In this document: in pieces, positions 8,784 to 18,609 of the stretch | How the letters are laid out: every line of letters starts with the position of its first letter | Numbering within the stretch: position 1 is the stretch's first letter | DNA from: Acidobacteriota bacterium | GTDB lineage: Bacteria > Acidobacteriota > Vicinamibacteria > Vicinamibacterales > UBA2999 | DNA: 63,491 nt | Reading direction: 5' to 3' | Assembly (NCBI GenBank): GCA_016789705.1 | Contig: JAEUQR010000099.1 | Location: forward strand, 1-63,491 | Position numbers and translations under genes: made by a program | The notes under the pieces: generated by a model | What the model was told of the DNA's origin: nothing | The model's input: the letters and a program-made list of their open reading frames with translations, nothing else | Database searches by the model: none

Positions 8784-9152
8784 ATGGCGCGCCTCACCCA
8801 CCTGCTCGTCGCCGTGCCGCTCGTTGCGCTCGTCGGCGTGGCGATTGCGGCCGCGGCATCGCCTGACGGCGATGTCACGACCCGCGAGCGCGAGGTGGTG
8901 GTGCGGCTGACGCGCGCCGGCGCGCAGCGGTTCGACGCCGATGGCGCCCCCGGCTGGAGCGACGCGGTGGAGACCGCCGGCGCCGCCACGCCGAAGCCGG
9001 TACAGGCGCCCGCCTCGTGCCTGCCGGCCCCGGCCCCCCGCCTGGCGCTCCGTCAGGACCGGGTCATCCTGCTCGACACCCCCGCCACCAGCGCGGGCCA
9101 GGACGGCCAGGCCCCGTCGCCGTCGCGCGGTCGCGCTCCTCCCAGCCGCTAG
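8784..9152 (+). CDS. Small exported hypothetical protein
   Basis: 122 aa. The N-terminus is a plausible signal peptide (about 1-25), followed by a charged stretch (TTREREVVVRLTRAGAQRF) and a Pro/Ala/Ser-rich tail. No domain is recognised. TAAGAT about 22 bases upstream of the ATG could be a -10. It precedes the SulP-dab operon by 100 bases; the link is only positional. It could be a spurious frame in GC-rich DNA. Confidence 0.4.
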   Translation: MARLTHLLVAVPLVALVGVAIAAAASPDGDVTTREREVVVRLTRAGAQRFDADGAPGWSDAVETAGAATPKPVQAPASCLPAPAPRLALRQDRVILLDTPATSAGQDGQAPSPSRGRAPPSR

Positions 9153-9252
9153 CCCCGGTTCCCTCTTCGGCCCAACGCCGCGGCGCTCGCGGTGTGGGCC
9201 CCGGCGCCATCCGGTCGATGGCCGTGGCTTCTGTCAGGGAAGGCCCCGCGCA

Positions 9253-10737
9253 ATGCAGCACCAGCCGTCGATGTTCGGTCATCCGAAAGAAGACGCCGTC
9301 GCCGGCGTCGTCGTCTTCCTCGTCGCTCTTCCGCTCTGCCTGGGCATCGCCGTCGCCTGCGGCGTGCCGCCCGTGTCCGGTCTCGTCGCCGGCATCGTCG
9401 GCGGGCTCGTCGTGCCGTTCATCAGCCGCTCGCCGCTCTCGGTCACGGGCCCGGCCGCCGGCCTGACGTCGATCGTGCTGGCGGAGGTCACCCATCTCGG
9501 CGGCATCCCGCCGTTCCTCGCCGCGGTGATGATTGCCGGCGGCCTGCAGGTGCTCCTCGGCGTGCTCCGCGCCGGCCGCTACGCGGCGCTCGTGCCATCG
9601 GCCGTCATCAAGGGCATGCTCGCCGCCATCGGCATCACGATCATCTGGAAGCAGCTGCCGGTCGCCTTCGGCGTCGCCGGCGGCCTCACCGACATCCCCG
9701 CGCAGTTCCACGCCGGCGCCGCCATCATCGCCGCCGCGTCGCTCGCCGTCCTCTACGGCTGGAAGCACACGCCGCTCGCGAAGTTCAAACTCATCTCGCC
9801 GGCCCTCGTCGTGGTCGTGCTCGCGAGCGCGCTCGCCAGGGTGCTCGAAGGCGCGGGCATGGGCCTGCTCCCGGCCCAGTACGTGGACGTGCCGCTCGGC
9901 GGCGTGAATGCGCTCTGGGCGGCGCTGCCGCGCCCCGATATGGCGGCCTTCGTCAGTCCGGCCGTGTGGGTGACCGGCGCCACCATCGCCGTCGTCGCGA
10001 GCATCGAAACGCTCCTCTCGCTGCAGGCCGTGGACCGGCTCGACCCGCTCAAGCGTCACAGTCCGCCAGACCGCGAACTGCTGGCGCAGGGCACCGCCAA
10101 CGCGGTCTCGGGCTTCCTCGGCGGCCTGCCGGTCACGGCCGTCATCGTGCGCAGCGGCGCCAATGTCGCGGCTGGCGGCCGCGAGCGCATGTCGGCGCTC
10201 GTTCACGGTCTGCTGCTGCTCTTCGCCGTGCTCTTCTTCGGCGTGCTCCTCAACCAGATTCCCCTGGCCGCCCTCGCCGCGGTGCTCATCCAGGTGGGGC
10301 TGAACCTCTGCAAGCCGGCGCTCTTCTCCACGCAGGTGAAGCTCGGCGTGACCCAGCTCCTGCCCTTCGCCATCACGATCGCCGCGGTGCTCGCGCTCGA
10401 CCTGCTCAAGGGCGTCATCGTCGGCATCGTCATGGGCATCATCTTCGTGCTCTACGAGAACGCCCGCCGCGCGGTCGTCGCCGAGAAGGACGCGAAAGGC
10501 GTCTGGCGGATGCGCTTCCGCCGCGACGGCACGTTCGTGTCGAAGCCAGGCATCATGGCCGTGCTCGACGACGTGGACGACGGCGAGGAAGTGGTCATCG
10601 ACGGCACCGGCGAGTACATCGACCACGACGTCAAGGAAGTGCTCGCCACCTTCGCCGCCGATGCCGTGCACCGGAAGATCAGGGTGACGCTCGTCGGCAT
10701 CGACATGACGCACGCGCAGGCCGGCGGAGGCCACTGA
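9253..10737 (+). CDS. SulP-family anion permease, probable bicarbonate transporter
   Basis: 494 aa, with roughly 11-12 hydrophobic helices and a short C-terminal STAS-like region (about 430-490, with VVIDGTGEYIDHDVKEVL). SulP landmarks include the N-terminal PLCLGIAVACGVPPVSGL and SVTGPAAGLTSIV. SulP proteins exchange sulfate, bicarbonate and similar anions. Placement two bases before dabA suggests inorganic carbon is the substrate here, which is inference. The ATG at 9253 has GGGAAGG upstream; the longer frame from 8941 is not membrane-like at its N-terminus. Confidence 0.88.
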   Translation: MQHQPSMFGHPKEDAVAGVVVFLVALPLCLGIAVACGVPPVSGLVAGIVGGLVVPFISRSPLSVTGPAAGLTSIVLAEVTHLGGIPPFLAAVMIAGGLQVLLGVLRAGRYAALVPSAVIKGMLAAIGITIIWKQLPVAFGVAGGLTDIPAQFHAGAAIIAAASLAVLYGWKHTPLAKFKLISPALVVVVLASALARVLEGAGMGLLPAQYVDVPLGGVNALWAALPRPDMAAFVSPAVWVTGATIAVVASIETLLSLQAVDRLDPLKRHSPPDRELLAQGTANAVSGFLGGLPVTAVIVRSGANVAAGGRERMSALVHGLLLLFAVLFFGVLLNQIPLAALAAVLIQVGLNLCKPALFSTQVKLGVTQLLPFAITIAAVLALDLLKGVIVGIVMGIIFVLYENARRAVVAEKDAKGVWRMRFRRDGTFVSKPGIMAVLDDVDDGEEVVIDGTGEYIDHDVKEVLATFAADAVHRKIRVTLVGIDMTHAQAGGGH

Positions 10738-10738
10738 G

Positions 10739-13660
10739 GTGTCGGCCCACGGGGCGCCGGTGTCGCACGACCCGATCGATCGGGCCGTGGCCCGCGCGCA
10801 CGGGGTGCTGCCCGACCAGGGGCCGATCGGCGTCTTCGTGCACCACAACACGCTGCACGCCTTCCAGCATCGGCCCTTCCACGAGGGCGTGCAGGAAGGG
10901 GCGGCGCTCGCCGGCGCGCGGCCGTACCTGAGCCTCGACGAATTCCGCCGGGCACTCGCCGCCGGACGCATCGCCGACGCCGATCTGCGCCACGAGATCA
11001 CGCGCGCGCTCGGCACGCGTGGTGACGACGCCGTGCTGCCGGGCCTGACGCGCGCGACGCTCTGGCACGCGCTCATGACGGCCGACGGCGACACACCGGC
11101 GCACGACGCCCACGGCCTCGCGTTCGCCGTCGAAGCGGGCACGGCGCCCGAGAGCCACGACCTGCCGCGCTGGCGCGCCGCGCTCGCGCGTGTCGCGCGC
11201 GGTCCGGCGATGCCTGCCCCGGCCCCGGCCGCCCCGCGCCGCCACCGCGACGTGCTCGTGGCCCTTGGCGCCGACGACACCGACGTCGCCGTGCACGGCG
11301 AGCTCGTGCGCCTTGGCTCAGGCTTTCTCGATCACGGACAGGCGGCCGTGGCGCTGCCCGGCCGCGAGCGGGGCTTCCTCTCGGCCGTCGCGGCGCTGTA
11401 CGCCGCCGGCGCGGCGCCGCCCCGCGCCTGTCGCGGCGTCGAGGTGGCCATGCGTCGCGTGGCGGCCGAAGGGCGCACCGCGCGGCAGGTCATCACGGCG
11501 GCGCTGGACGCGCTCGGTGTCTCCGGCGACGCCATCGAGCCGTGGCTCGGTGCGACCGCACTCGCGCTGGCCGGCTGGGCCGGCATGTTCGCGCGGCTCG
11601 AGCGGCATCCGTCGGATCATCCGGGCGGCCCGCCGACCACCCTTGAAGACTTCCTGGCGGTGCGGCTGCTGCTCGAGCAGCACGCGCTCGCCGCGGCCTG
11701 CCGCGCCGCGGGCCTGCCCCTTGCCTGGCCGGCGCTCACCGCCCACATGCCGCCGCCCGCCCCGGAGCCCGCGCCCCTGACCGCCTCGCGCCTGTGGCAC
11801 GTCTCGAAGGCCGCGGGGCTGACGGCCGACGCCGTGGCCGAGCTCGACGAGGCAACGCTCGCGCACCTCTGGCAGGAGTGCGCCGCGTGCACGGGCCTGG
11901 CGCGCCGGCGCATCTTCCTCGAGGCCTACGAACAGACGTATCGCCGCGCCGTGCTCGATGCCGTGGCCGTGCGCCGCGCGCTGCCGCCGTCACTGCCCGA
12001 GGGCCGGCCGCGCGCGCAGTTCGTCTTCTGCATCGACGAGCGCGAGGAGTCGATTCGCCGCGCCATCGAGGAACAATCACCTGGCTTCGTCACCTATGGC
12101 GCCGCCGGATTCTTCGGCGTGGCCATCGACTACCAGGGCCTGTACGACCGCGAGCCGGCCGCTTACTGCCCGGTGGTCGTGACGCCGGGCCACGAAGTGT
12201 ACGAACAGCCGGTCTACACGGCGCTCAGCTGGCACGCCGTGCGGAAACAGCTCCGTGACCTGTGGCTGGCGTGGATGCGCGCGTCGGGCGCGGCGTCGCG
12301 CACACTCACCGGTGGCGCCAGCCTCTCATTCCTGCTCGGGCCGATCGCGGCCGTGCGGACGGTGGCCCGCGTGGTGGCGCCGCGCGCGTCGCTGCGCTTC
12401 AGCGATCGCGTGAAGGCGACGCTCGCGCCGCGGCCGGCGACGAAGCTCTCGACCGTGCGCCTCGGCGTCGAGGCGGCGCCTGCCGATCGCGGCAAGCCCG
12501 TGGGCTTCTCGCTGCAGGAAGCCGTGGACCGGGTCACCGCGACGCTCACGAACATCGGCCTCACCACGGGCTTCGCGCCGGTTGTCGTCTTCCTCGGCCA
12601 CGGCTCGACCAGCCTCAACAACCCGCACGAGTCGGCGCACGACTGCGGCGCCTGCGGCGGCCGCCGCGGCGGCGCCAACGCGCGGCTCTTCGCCGACATG
12701 GCCAACCGCCCCGACGTCCGTGAGGGCGTGCGGCAGCGCGGCATCGACATTCCGGCCGACACGTGGTTCGTCGGCGCGCTGCACGACACCGCCGATGACA
12801 GCGTGCGCTACTACGACCTCGATGCGCTGCCGCCGGCCCTCGTGCCGCGCTTCGAAGACGCCTACGGCGCGCTCGAATGCGCCCGCCGCGAGAATGCGCT
12901 CGAGCGCTGCCGCCGCTTCGACGACGCGCCGCTCACGCTCGACCCCGACGCCGCGCTCAGCCATGTGGAGGCGCGCTCGGCCCACCTGGCGCAGCCGCGC
13001 CCGGAGTACGGCCACTGCACGAACGCCATCTGCATCGTGGGCCGGCGGGCGCTGACGCGCGGCCTGCACCTCGACCGCCGCGCATTCCTCGTGAGTTACG
13101 ACCCCGGCCCCGACACCACGTACGTGGTGCTCGAGCGCATCCTCGCCGCCGTGGGCCCGGTGGGCGCCGGCATCAGCCTCGAGTACTACTTTTCGGCGGT
13201 CGACAACGAACGGTTCGGCTGCGGCACGAAACTGCCCCACAACGTCACCGGCCTCCTGGGCGTGATGAACGGACACCAGGGGGATCTGCGCACGGGCCTG
13301 CCGCTGCAGATGGTGGAGCTGCACGAGCCGATGCGGCTGCTGCTCATCGTGGACGCATCACCCGAGGCGCTGCTCGCCGTGGCCGGCCGCCAGGCAGAAG
13401 TGGCCGAACTCGTCGTGAACCAGTGGGTGCAGCTCGTGTCGATGCACCCCGAGACCGGCGCGCTCATGGTGTTCGAAGACGGCGGCTTCGTACCCTATAC
13501 GCCCGACCCGGCACTCCTGCCGGTCGTGGAGCGATCACGCGAGTGGCATCAGCGCACCCGTGCCTTCGTCGCTCCCGCGCTCGTGCGCCGCGCGCTGCCC
13601 GCGTCGGTCGTCGGACCGGGCCATCACGGGGCGGCGGGCGCCACGCCGGCCTTCGCATGA
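10739..13660 (+). CDS. dabA: DabA, inorganic-carbon accumulation catalytic subunit (DUF2309)
   Basis: 973 aa starting at a GTG just after the SulP stop. DabA is a beta-carbonic-anhydrase-like soluble subunit that, with DabB, converts CO2 to bicarbonate energised by ion gradient. Zinc-site residues are all present: C431 and D433 in FCIDEREES, H621 in LGHGST and C636 in SAHDCGACGG. The His-to-Cys spacing of 15 equals that of Halothiobacillus DabA (H524, C539). Length is within the family range. It overlaps dabB by ATGA. Operon-mates SulP and two NuoL/M-like proteins support the assignment. Confidence 0.95.
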   Translation: MSAHGAPVSHDPIDRAVARAHGVLPDQGPIGVFVHHNTLHAFQHRPFHEGVQEGAALAGARPYLSLDEFRRALAAGRIADADLRHEITRALGTRGDDAVLPGLTRATLWHALMTADGDTPAHDAHGLAFAVEAGTAPESHDLPRWRAALARVARGPAMPAPAPAAPRRHRDVLVALGADDTDVAVHGELVRLGSGFLDHGQAAVALPGRERGFLSAVAALYAAGAAPPRACRGVEVAMRRVAAEGRTARQVITAALDALGVSGDAIEPWLGATALALAGWAGMFARLERHPSDHPGGPPTTLEDFLAVRLLLEQHALAAACRAAGLPLAWPALTAHMPPPAPEPAPLTASRLWHVSKAAGLTADAVAELDEATLAHLWQECAACTGLARRRIFLEAYEQTYRRAVLDAVAVRRALPPSLPEGRPRAQFVFCIDEREESIRRAIEEQSPGFVTYGAAGFFGVAIDYQGLYDREPAAYCPVVVTPGHEVYEQPVYTALSWHAVRKQLRDLWLAWMRASGAASRTLTGGASLSFLLGPIAAVRTVARVVAPRASLRFSDRVKATLAPRPATKLSTVRLGVEAAPADRGKPVGFSLQEAVDRVTATLTNIGLTTGFAPVVVFLGHGSTSLNNPHESAHDCGACGGRRGGANARLFADMANRPDVREGVRQRGIDIPADTWFVGALHDTADDSVRYYDLDALPPALVPRFEDAYGALECARRENALERCRRFDDAPLTLDPDAALSHVEARSAHLAQPRPEYGHCTNAICIVGRRALTRGLHLDRRAFLVSYDPGPDTTYVVLERILAAVGPVGAGISLEYYFSAVDNERFGCGTKLPHNVTGLLGVMNGHQGDLRTGLPLQMVELHEPMRLLLIVDASPEALLAVAGRQAEVAELVVNQWVQLVSMHPETGALMVFEDGGFVPYTPDPALLPVVERSREWHQRTRAFVAPALVRRALPASVVGPGHHGAAGATPAFA

Positions 13661-14955
13661 CGCTGCTGCATCTGGCGCTCGGCCTGGCACTCCTTGCCCC
13701 GATCGCCGCCGCGCTCGCCGTGGGGCTGCGCGTCGTGCTCGGCGACGGCCGGCCCTCGGAAGGGGCGGTGGCCCGCGTCATCGGCGCCGGCCTCGTCCTG
13801 TCGATCGTCGGCGGGCTCGGCATCCTGGCGGCGTTCAGCGGCCTCGGCGTTCCGCCGGTCCACGGCGATGTCGAATTCGGCGACTGGCTGCGCATCGCCG
13901 ACTTCGTCATTCCGGCCGTCATCCGCGTGGACCACATCTCGGTCACGATCGCGCTCTTCTCGTCGGTGCTCACCGCGCTCATCGCCCGCTTCTCGCGCAC
14001 CTACCTGCACAAGGAACCCGGCTTCATCCGCTTCTTCACGCTGCTCGGCGTCTTCGCCACCGGCACCCAGCTCGTGGCGCTCGCCGGCGCGCTCGAACTC
14101 TTCTTCGCGGGCTGGGAGCTCATCGGCATCTCGTCGGCGTTCTTCATCGGCTTCTTCCACGAGCGCGACGAGCCCGTGCGCTCGTCGATCCGCGCCTTCG
14201 CCACCTATCGCCTGTCGGACGCCGGCCTGCTCATCGCCACGGTCGCCACCTTCGAACTGCTCGGCTCGGCGCGCTTCTCCGCGCTCGGCGGCGCCGCGGG
14301 GCTGCCCGCCGGCCAAGCCACGACCATCGCCCTGCTCTTCCTGCTCTCGGCGATGGGCAAGTCGGCGCAGCTGCCCTTCTCGGGCTGGCTGCCACGGGCG
14401 ATGGAGGGCCCGACGCCGTCGAGCGCGCTCTTCTACGGCGCGGTCTCGATCCACGCCGGGCTGTTCCTGCTGCTGCGTGTGTGGCCCGTGTTCGAGGTGT
14501 CGCCAGTGGCCCGCGCGGTTGGCGTCGCCGTTGGCCTCGCCACGGCCTTCTACGCCGCCGCCGTCGTGCGCGTGCACACGGACGCAAAGGGCGCGCTCGC
14601 CCACGCCACGCTCGCGCAGGTGGGCCTCATCCTCGCCGAGATCTGCCTCGGCTGGACGACGCTCGCGCTCGTGCATCTCGTCTGTCACGCGTTCCTGCGC
14701 CTCGGGCAGTACCTGAAGGCGCCGAACACGATTCACGACAGCCACCGCGAAGGACACGCGCATCCGCACCCGGGGTGGCTGGACCGCGCCTCGCCGCGCC
14801 TTGCGGCCCGCCTCTACGCGGCATCGCTGCACCGGCTGCGGCTCGACGATCTCATCGATACGATCTTCGCGCCGGTGCTGGCGCTCGCGCACGCCCTCGA
14901 TCGCGCCGACCGCTGGGTGCGTCGCACGGTCTCATTCGAGGAGCCGCGCCGATGA
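13657..14955 (+). CDS. dabB: DabB-like proton-conducting subunit (NuoL family, C-terminally short)
   Basis: 432 aa, starting in an ATGA overlap with dabA. It carries the NuoL/antiporter N-terminal core: RVDHISVTIALFSSVL, ELFFAGWELIGISS (conserved Glu) and SAMGKSAQLPFSGWLPRAME (conserved Lys and Glu), then EGPTPSSALFYG. Hydrophobicity ends after LVHLVCHAFLRLGQYL, about residue 355, equivalent to the NuoL mid-region; a soluble tail follows. Published DabB proteins are longer, near 500-550 aa. The missing C-terminal helices may be provided by the next gene. Role: membrane partner of DabA coupling CO2 hydration to ion flow. Confidence 0.88.
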   Translation: MTLLHLALGLALLAPIAAALAVGLRVVLGDGRPSEGAVARVIGAGLVLSIVGGLGILAAFSGLGVPPVHGDVEFGDWLRIADFVIPAVIRVDHISVTIALFSSVLTALIARFSRTYLHKEPGFIRFFTLLGVFATGTQLVALAGALELFFAGWELIGISSAFFIGFFHERDEPVRSSIRAFATYRLSDAGLLIATVATFELLGSARFSALGGAAGLPAGQATTIALLFLLSAMGKSAQLPFSGWLPRAMEGPTPSSALFYGAVSIHAGLFLLLRVWPVFEVSPVARAVGVAVGLATAFYAAAVVRVHTDAKGALAHATLAQVGLILAEICLGWTTLALVHLVCHAFLRLGQYLKAPNTIHDSHREGHAHPHPGWLDRASPRLAARLYAASLHRLRLDDLIDTIFAPVLALAHALDRADRWVRRTVSFEEPRR

Positions 14956-16073
14956 CGCCGGACGTCGCCTCAGCACCGTGGGAGACGCTCGCCGTCTGTC
15001 TGTTGCTGCTCGCCGCGCCCACCGTGGCCGTGCTGCACCGGCCGGCCTGGTGGCTGCTGGCCGGCATGGCGGGATCGATGGCCGCGTCGCTCTTCGCGGG
15101 CGACGGTGTCGTCGCCTACGCCATCGCGGCCGGCGGCACACTGCTGCATGCGGTGCATGCGGTGCGCGTCAGCCGCACCGGCGCCGCGACGCTCGTCGTC
15201 GCCGCGCTCGCGACCGGCGGCGCGGCCGCCGCCATCGCCGAAGGCGCGCTCGCCGCCGCGTTCCTGCTCTCGGCGCTCGCCATCGCGCTGCGCACGGGCA
15301 TCCTGCCGCTGCACGGCGGCGTCGCCAGTCTGTGTGATCGCGCGCCGGTCGTGCACACGCAGCAGATGTCATCCGTCATCGCGCTCGTGTTCCTCCACCT
15401 GCGCCACGTGGACCACGATCCCGCCGTCGCCGCCTTCGCGCCGTGGCTCGTGACCTACGGTGCCACGGCCTGCCTGCTGGCCGCACTCATGACCGTGGTA
15501 CAGCGGGACCTGCGCGGCTTCTATCGCGGCACGACGGCCATGCACGGCGGCATGCTGATGGCCGCGCTCGGCGCGGCCGCCATCGGCAACTTCGCGGCGG
15601 CGCTGCTCGTGGCCGTCACCGTCGGGCTCGCGCTCGGCGGCCTCGGCATGATGATCACGTCGCTCGAGGAACGGGTCGGACCGGTGGACTACCGCGGCCC
15701 CGGCGGACGCGCCGGCGCGTTCCCGGTGCTCGCCGCCTGTTTCATCTTCTTCGGCGGCGCCGGCGTGGGGCTGCCGGGCACGGCCGGCTTCGTCGCCGAC
15801 GACCTCTTGCTGCACACGCTCTGGAGCCAGAGCCCGGCGGCAACAGTGGCCATCATCCTCGCGAGCGCCCTGCTCGCCGTGGCGACGCTCATCGCCTACT
15901 CGCGCAGCTTCCTCGGGCGCGACACCGCCTCGCGGGCGCCCGATCTGGCCGTGCGGGAGCGCGCCGTGGCCGTGCTGCTGCTGGCGCTGCTCGTGGTGCT
16001 TGGGGTGGCGCCGAGCCTGCTGCTCGCGCCGGCCGACGCGTTCCTGAGCGCCACCGTGCCCGGCGGGCTGTAG
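14952..16073 (+). CDS. NuoM/MrpA-like second membrane subunit of the Dab operon
   Basis: 373 aa, almost entirely transmembrane (about 10 helices), starting in an ATGA overlap with dabB. It resembles the middle and C-terminal half of NuoM/N: RTGILPLHGGVASLCDRAP replaces the usual K..P.H.WL motif, with Arg at the channel Lys position. GLPGTAGFVADDLLLHTLW matches the C-terminal GLPGTSGF region. It lacks an N-terminal antiporter portion, complementing the short DabB. Likely forms one complex with DabA/DabB; that is inferred from overlap and family. No close named family is recalled. Confidence 0.75.
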   Translation: MTPDVASAPWETLAVCLLLLAAPTVAVLHRPAWWLLAGMAGSMAASLFAGDGVVAYAIAAGGTLLHAVHAVRVSRTGAATLVVAALATGGAAAAIAEGALAAAFLLSALAIALRTGILPLHGGVASLCDRAPVVHTQQMSSVIALVFLHLRHVDHDPAVAAFAPWLVTYGATACLLAALMTVVQRDLRGFYRGTTAMHGGMLMAALGAAAIGNFAAALLVAVTVGLALGGLGMMITSLEERVGPVDYRGPGGRAGAFPVLAACFIFFGGAGVGLPGTAGFVADDLLLHTLWSQSPAATVAIILASALLAVATLIAYSRSFLGRDTASRAPDLAVRERAVAVLLLALLVVLGVAPSLLLAPADAFLSATVPGGL

Positions 16074-16186
16074 CCGTCTGCGCCCGCACGCACACCGGCG
16101 CGATTGTCTCGCGTTGTCATGGCGCCTGCGACAGATCGCCGCAGGCCGAATGGGCTCGGTTTTGGACGGCTGTGGCGGCCTTGCGT

Positions 16187-16192
16187 TACAGT
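16187..16192 (+). promoter_or_regulatory. -10-like hexamer for the DUF5916 gene
   Basis: TACAGT lies ten bases before the ATG at 16203, with no Shine-Dalgarno between. Transcription would begin within a few bases of the start codon. Confidence 0.35.
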
Positions 16193-16202
16193 CTTACGGT
16201 CC

Positions 16203-18554
16203 ATGTCCTGTACGCATTGCCTCGATGTCCTCACTCCCACCCGCGTGTGGGTCGCCGCTCTCGTCTCGCTGCTCTCGGCCGCGCCCCTCCTGGCGCAGTC
16301 GGCCCCCACGCCACCCACGGTAAACGCCGGCAGGCTCGTCGACGGCCAGACCGCACCGGTCATCGACGGCAAGGTCGATGAGGCGGTGTGGCAGGGCATC
16401 GAGCCGCACACCACGTTCACGCAGCAGGACCCGAATCTCGGCGCCCCGGCCACCGAACGCACCGAAGTGCGGCTGCTCTTCAGCAAGACGCACGTCTACG
16501 CCAGCTTCGTGTGTTTCGACCAGGACCCGTCGAAGATCATCATGTCGCAGGCCCGGCGCGACGCCTCGCTCGCCGAGACCGACTCGATCATCGCCATCTT
16601 CGACACCTTCAACGACAACCAGAACGCGTTCGTGTTCGGCACGAACCCGCTCGGCATCGAATACGACGGCCAGGTGGCGCGTGAAGGCCAGGCCGGCGGC
16701 ATCACCTTCGGCGGCGGCGCCGCCGGCACGCAGCGCGGTGGCATCAGCGCCTTCAATCCGAACTGGGACGGCGACTGGACGGTGCGCGCGTCGGTGACCG
16801 AACGCGGCTGGGAGGCCGAGATGGCCATCCCGCTGAAGACGCTGCGTTATGCGACCGGCGACAACCAGACCTGGGGCTTCAACGTGCTCCGCAACATCCG
16901 CCACAAGAACGAGCAGGTCTACCTGGCGGAGATCCCGCGCGGCTTCGACATCTACCGCATCTCGCTCGCCGCCAAGGTGCCGGGCCTCTCGCTGCCCAAC
17001 CGCCGCGACATCAAGATCATCCCCTACGCGCTCGGGTCGACGAACAAGGACTTCACGCGCGCCACCGATCAGACCGACAACAAGGGTGAGCTCGGCATCG
17101 ACCTGAAGTGGGGCGTGCGTCCAAACCTCACGCTCGACGTCACCGCCAACACCGACTTCGCGCAGGTGGAAGCCGACGAAGAGCAGGTGAATCTGACGCG
17201 CTTCGACCTCTTCTTCCCCGAGAAGCGCCCGTTCTTCCTCGAGAACGCCAGCACCTTCCAGTTCGGCCAGCCGCAGGCTGTTGACCTCTTCTTCTCGCGC
17301 CGCATCGGCCTCTCGGGCGCCGCCGGCACCTTGCTGCCGATCGACATCATTGCCGGCACGCGGCTCTCCGGCAAGGTCGCCGGCAACTGGAACGTGGGCC
17401 TGCTGAACATCCAGACCAACGACGCCACGGATCAGGCCGGACGCCTGCTGTCACTCGACACCAACTTCACGGCGCTCCGCGCGCAGCGCGAGGTCGGCCG
17501 CTCGAGCTACGGCGCCATCTTCGTCGGCAAATACGTCACGAACGATCCGACGGGCACCACCTTCAACAAGTGGAACCGAGCCTACGGCGTCGACGCCAAC
17601 TGGCAGGTTTCCGAAGGCCAGCGCATCTCGACCTACTTCGCCCGCACCGATACGCCCGAGACATCCGACAACGTGAACGCTCCGCGCGGCAGCGACTGGT
17701 CGGCGCGCGGTTTCTACGACTTCCGCAACCGCCTGTGGCAGGTGGGCGGCGGCGTGACGCGCGTGGGTCCCAACTTCAACCCGGAAGTGGGCTTCCTGCC
17801 GCGCTCGAACTTCATCCGGCCCGAGATGCGCATCTTCTTCCAGCCACAGCCGAAGCGGCCGAAGTGGATCCGCCGCGTGGCCCCGCACATCTCGGCCAAC
17901 GCCTTCTACGACGCCACGGAAGTGCGGGCGGGCCAGGGCCGCAAGCTGCAGACGGCGTTCTGGCACGTGCATCCGTTCGAGATTCAGCCGATGCAGGGCG
18001 GCCGCTTCGGCTGGTTCTTCGACGTCAACAAGGACAACCCGATCCGGCCGTTCCAGGTCTACAACCGCGACGGCAAGCGCGTGGTGATCCCGGTCGGCGA
18101 GTACACCTGGACGCAACACGCCTTCGAGTATTTCTACAATCCCAGCGCGCCGGTGACCGGCACGGTGCGCGTCCGTGTCGGTGAGTACTACGACGGCGAC
18201 TTCAATGCCATCGAGCTCACGAGCGACTACCGCTTCACGGCCCGTGTCACCGCCAGCGTCGGCTGGACCCGACAGGACATCCGCCTGCCGGGAACCGGGC
18301 GGTCGTTCGTGGCCAACCTCGTGCCGGTGAAGACCACGATCGCTTTCACCAACCTGGCAAGCCTGTCGCTGCTGGCGCAATACAACGGACAGACCGGTCA
18401 ATATTCCGCCAACGCCCGTCTGGCGCTGCTCGACCGCTCGGGCACGGGTCTCTTCGTGGTCTACAACGACCGCCGCGACGTCCTCGACTCGACGTCCTAC
18501 GACACGGTCGGCCGCTCGCTCGTCATCAAGTACACGCGCCTCTTCGACTTCTAG
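16203..18554 (+). CDS. DUF5916 outer-membrane barrel protein with N-terminal CBM9-like domain
   Basis: 783 aa. Signal peptide (about 1-31), then a CBM9-like beta-sandwich (about 42-215; VIDGKVDEAVWQGIEP and FDTFNDNQNAFVFGTNPLG are typical). A DUF5916 beta-barrel occupies the rest (FFPEKRPFFLENASTFQFG about 338-356). Such proteins are abundant in Bacteroidetes and Acidobacteria; their substrate is unknown, though the CBM9-like part suggests glycan contact. The ATG at 16203 gives a clean signal peptide, whereas the frame from 16104 adds 33 unlikely residues. Confidence 0.85.
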   Translation: MSCTHCLDVLTPTRVWVAALVSLLSAAPLLAQSAPTPPTVNAGRLVDGQTAPVIDGKVDEAVWQGIEPHTTFTQQDPNLGAPATERTEVRLLFSKTHVYASFVCFDQDPSKIIMSQARRDASLAETDSIIAIFDTFNDNQNAFVFGTNPLGIEYDGQVAREGQAGGITFGGGAAGTQRGGISAFNPNWDGDWTVRASVTERGWEAEMAIPLKTLRYATGDNQTWGFNVLRNIRHKNEQVYLAEIPRGFDIYRISLAAKVPGLSLPNRRDIKIIPYALGSTNKDFTRATDQTDNKGELGIDLKWGVRPNLTLDVTANTDFAQVEADEEQVNLTRFDLFFPEKRPFFLENASTFQFGQPQAVDLFFSRRIGLSGAAGTLLPIDIIAGTRLSGKVAGNWNVGLLNIQTNDATDQAGRLLSLDTNFTALRAQREVGRSSYGAIFVGKYVTNDPTGTTFNKWNRAYGVDANWQVSEGQRISTYFARTDTPETSDNVNAPRGSDWSARGFYDFRNRLWQVGGGVTRVGPNFNPEVGFLPRSNFIRPEMRIFFQPQPKRPKWIRRVAPHISANAFYDATEVRAGQGRKLQTAFWHVHPFEIQPMQGGRFGWFFDVNKDNPIRPFQVYNRDGKRVVIPVGEYTWTQHAFEYFYNPSAPVTGTVRVRVGEYYDGDFNAIELTSDYRFTARVTASVGWTRQDIRLPGTGRSFVANLVPVKTTIAFTNLASLSLLAQYNGQTGQYSANARLALLDRSGTGLFVVYNDRRDVLDSTSYDTVGRSLVIKYTRLFDF

Positions 18555-18609
18555 GCGCGGGCGCGCCGTCGAGGCGCCGCCACCGTCGAGCTGGTCATCG
18601 ACCCGTCAC

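Noticed and set aside
9064..11280. 738-residue minus-strand frame across SulP and dabA
   Set aside because: Antisense to two recognised genes; low-complexity Arg/Glu/His content.
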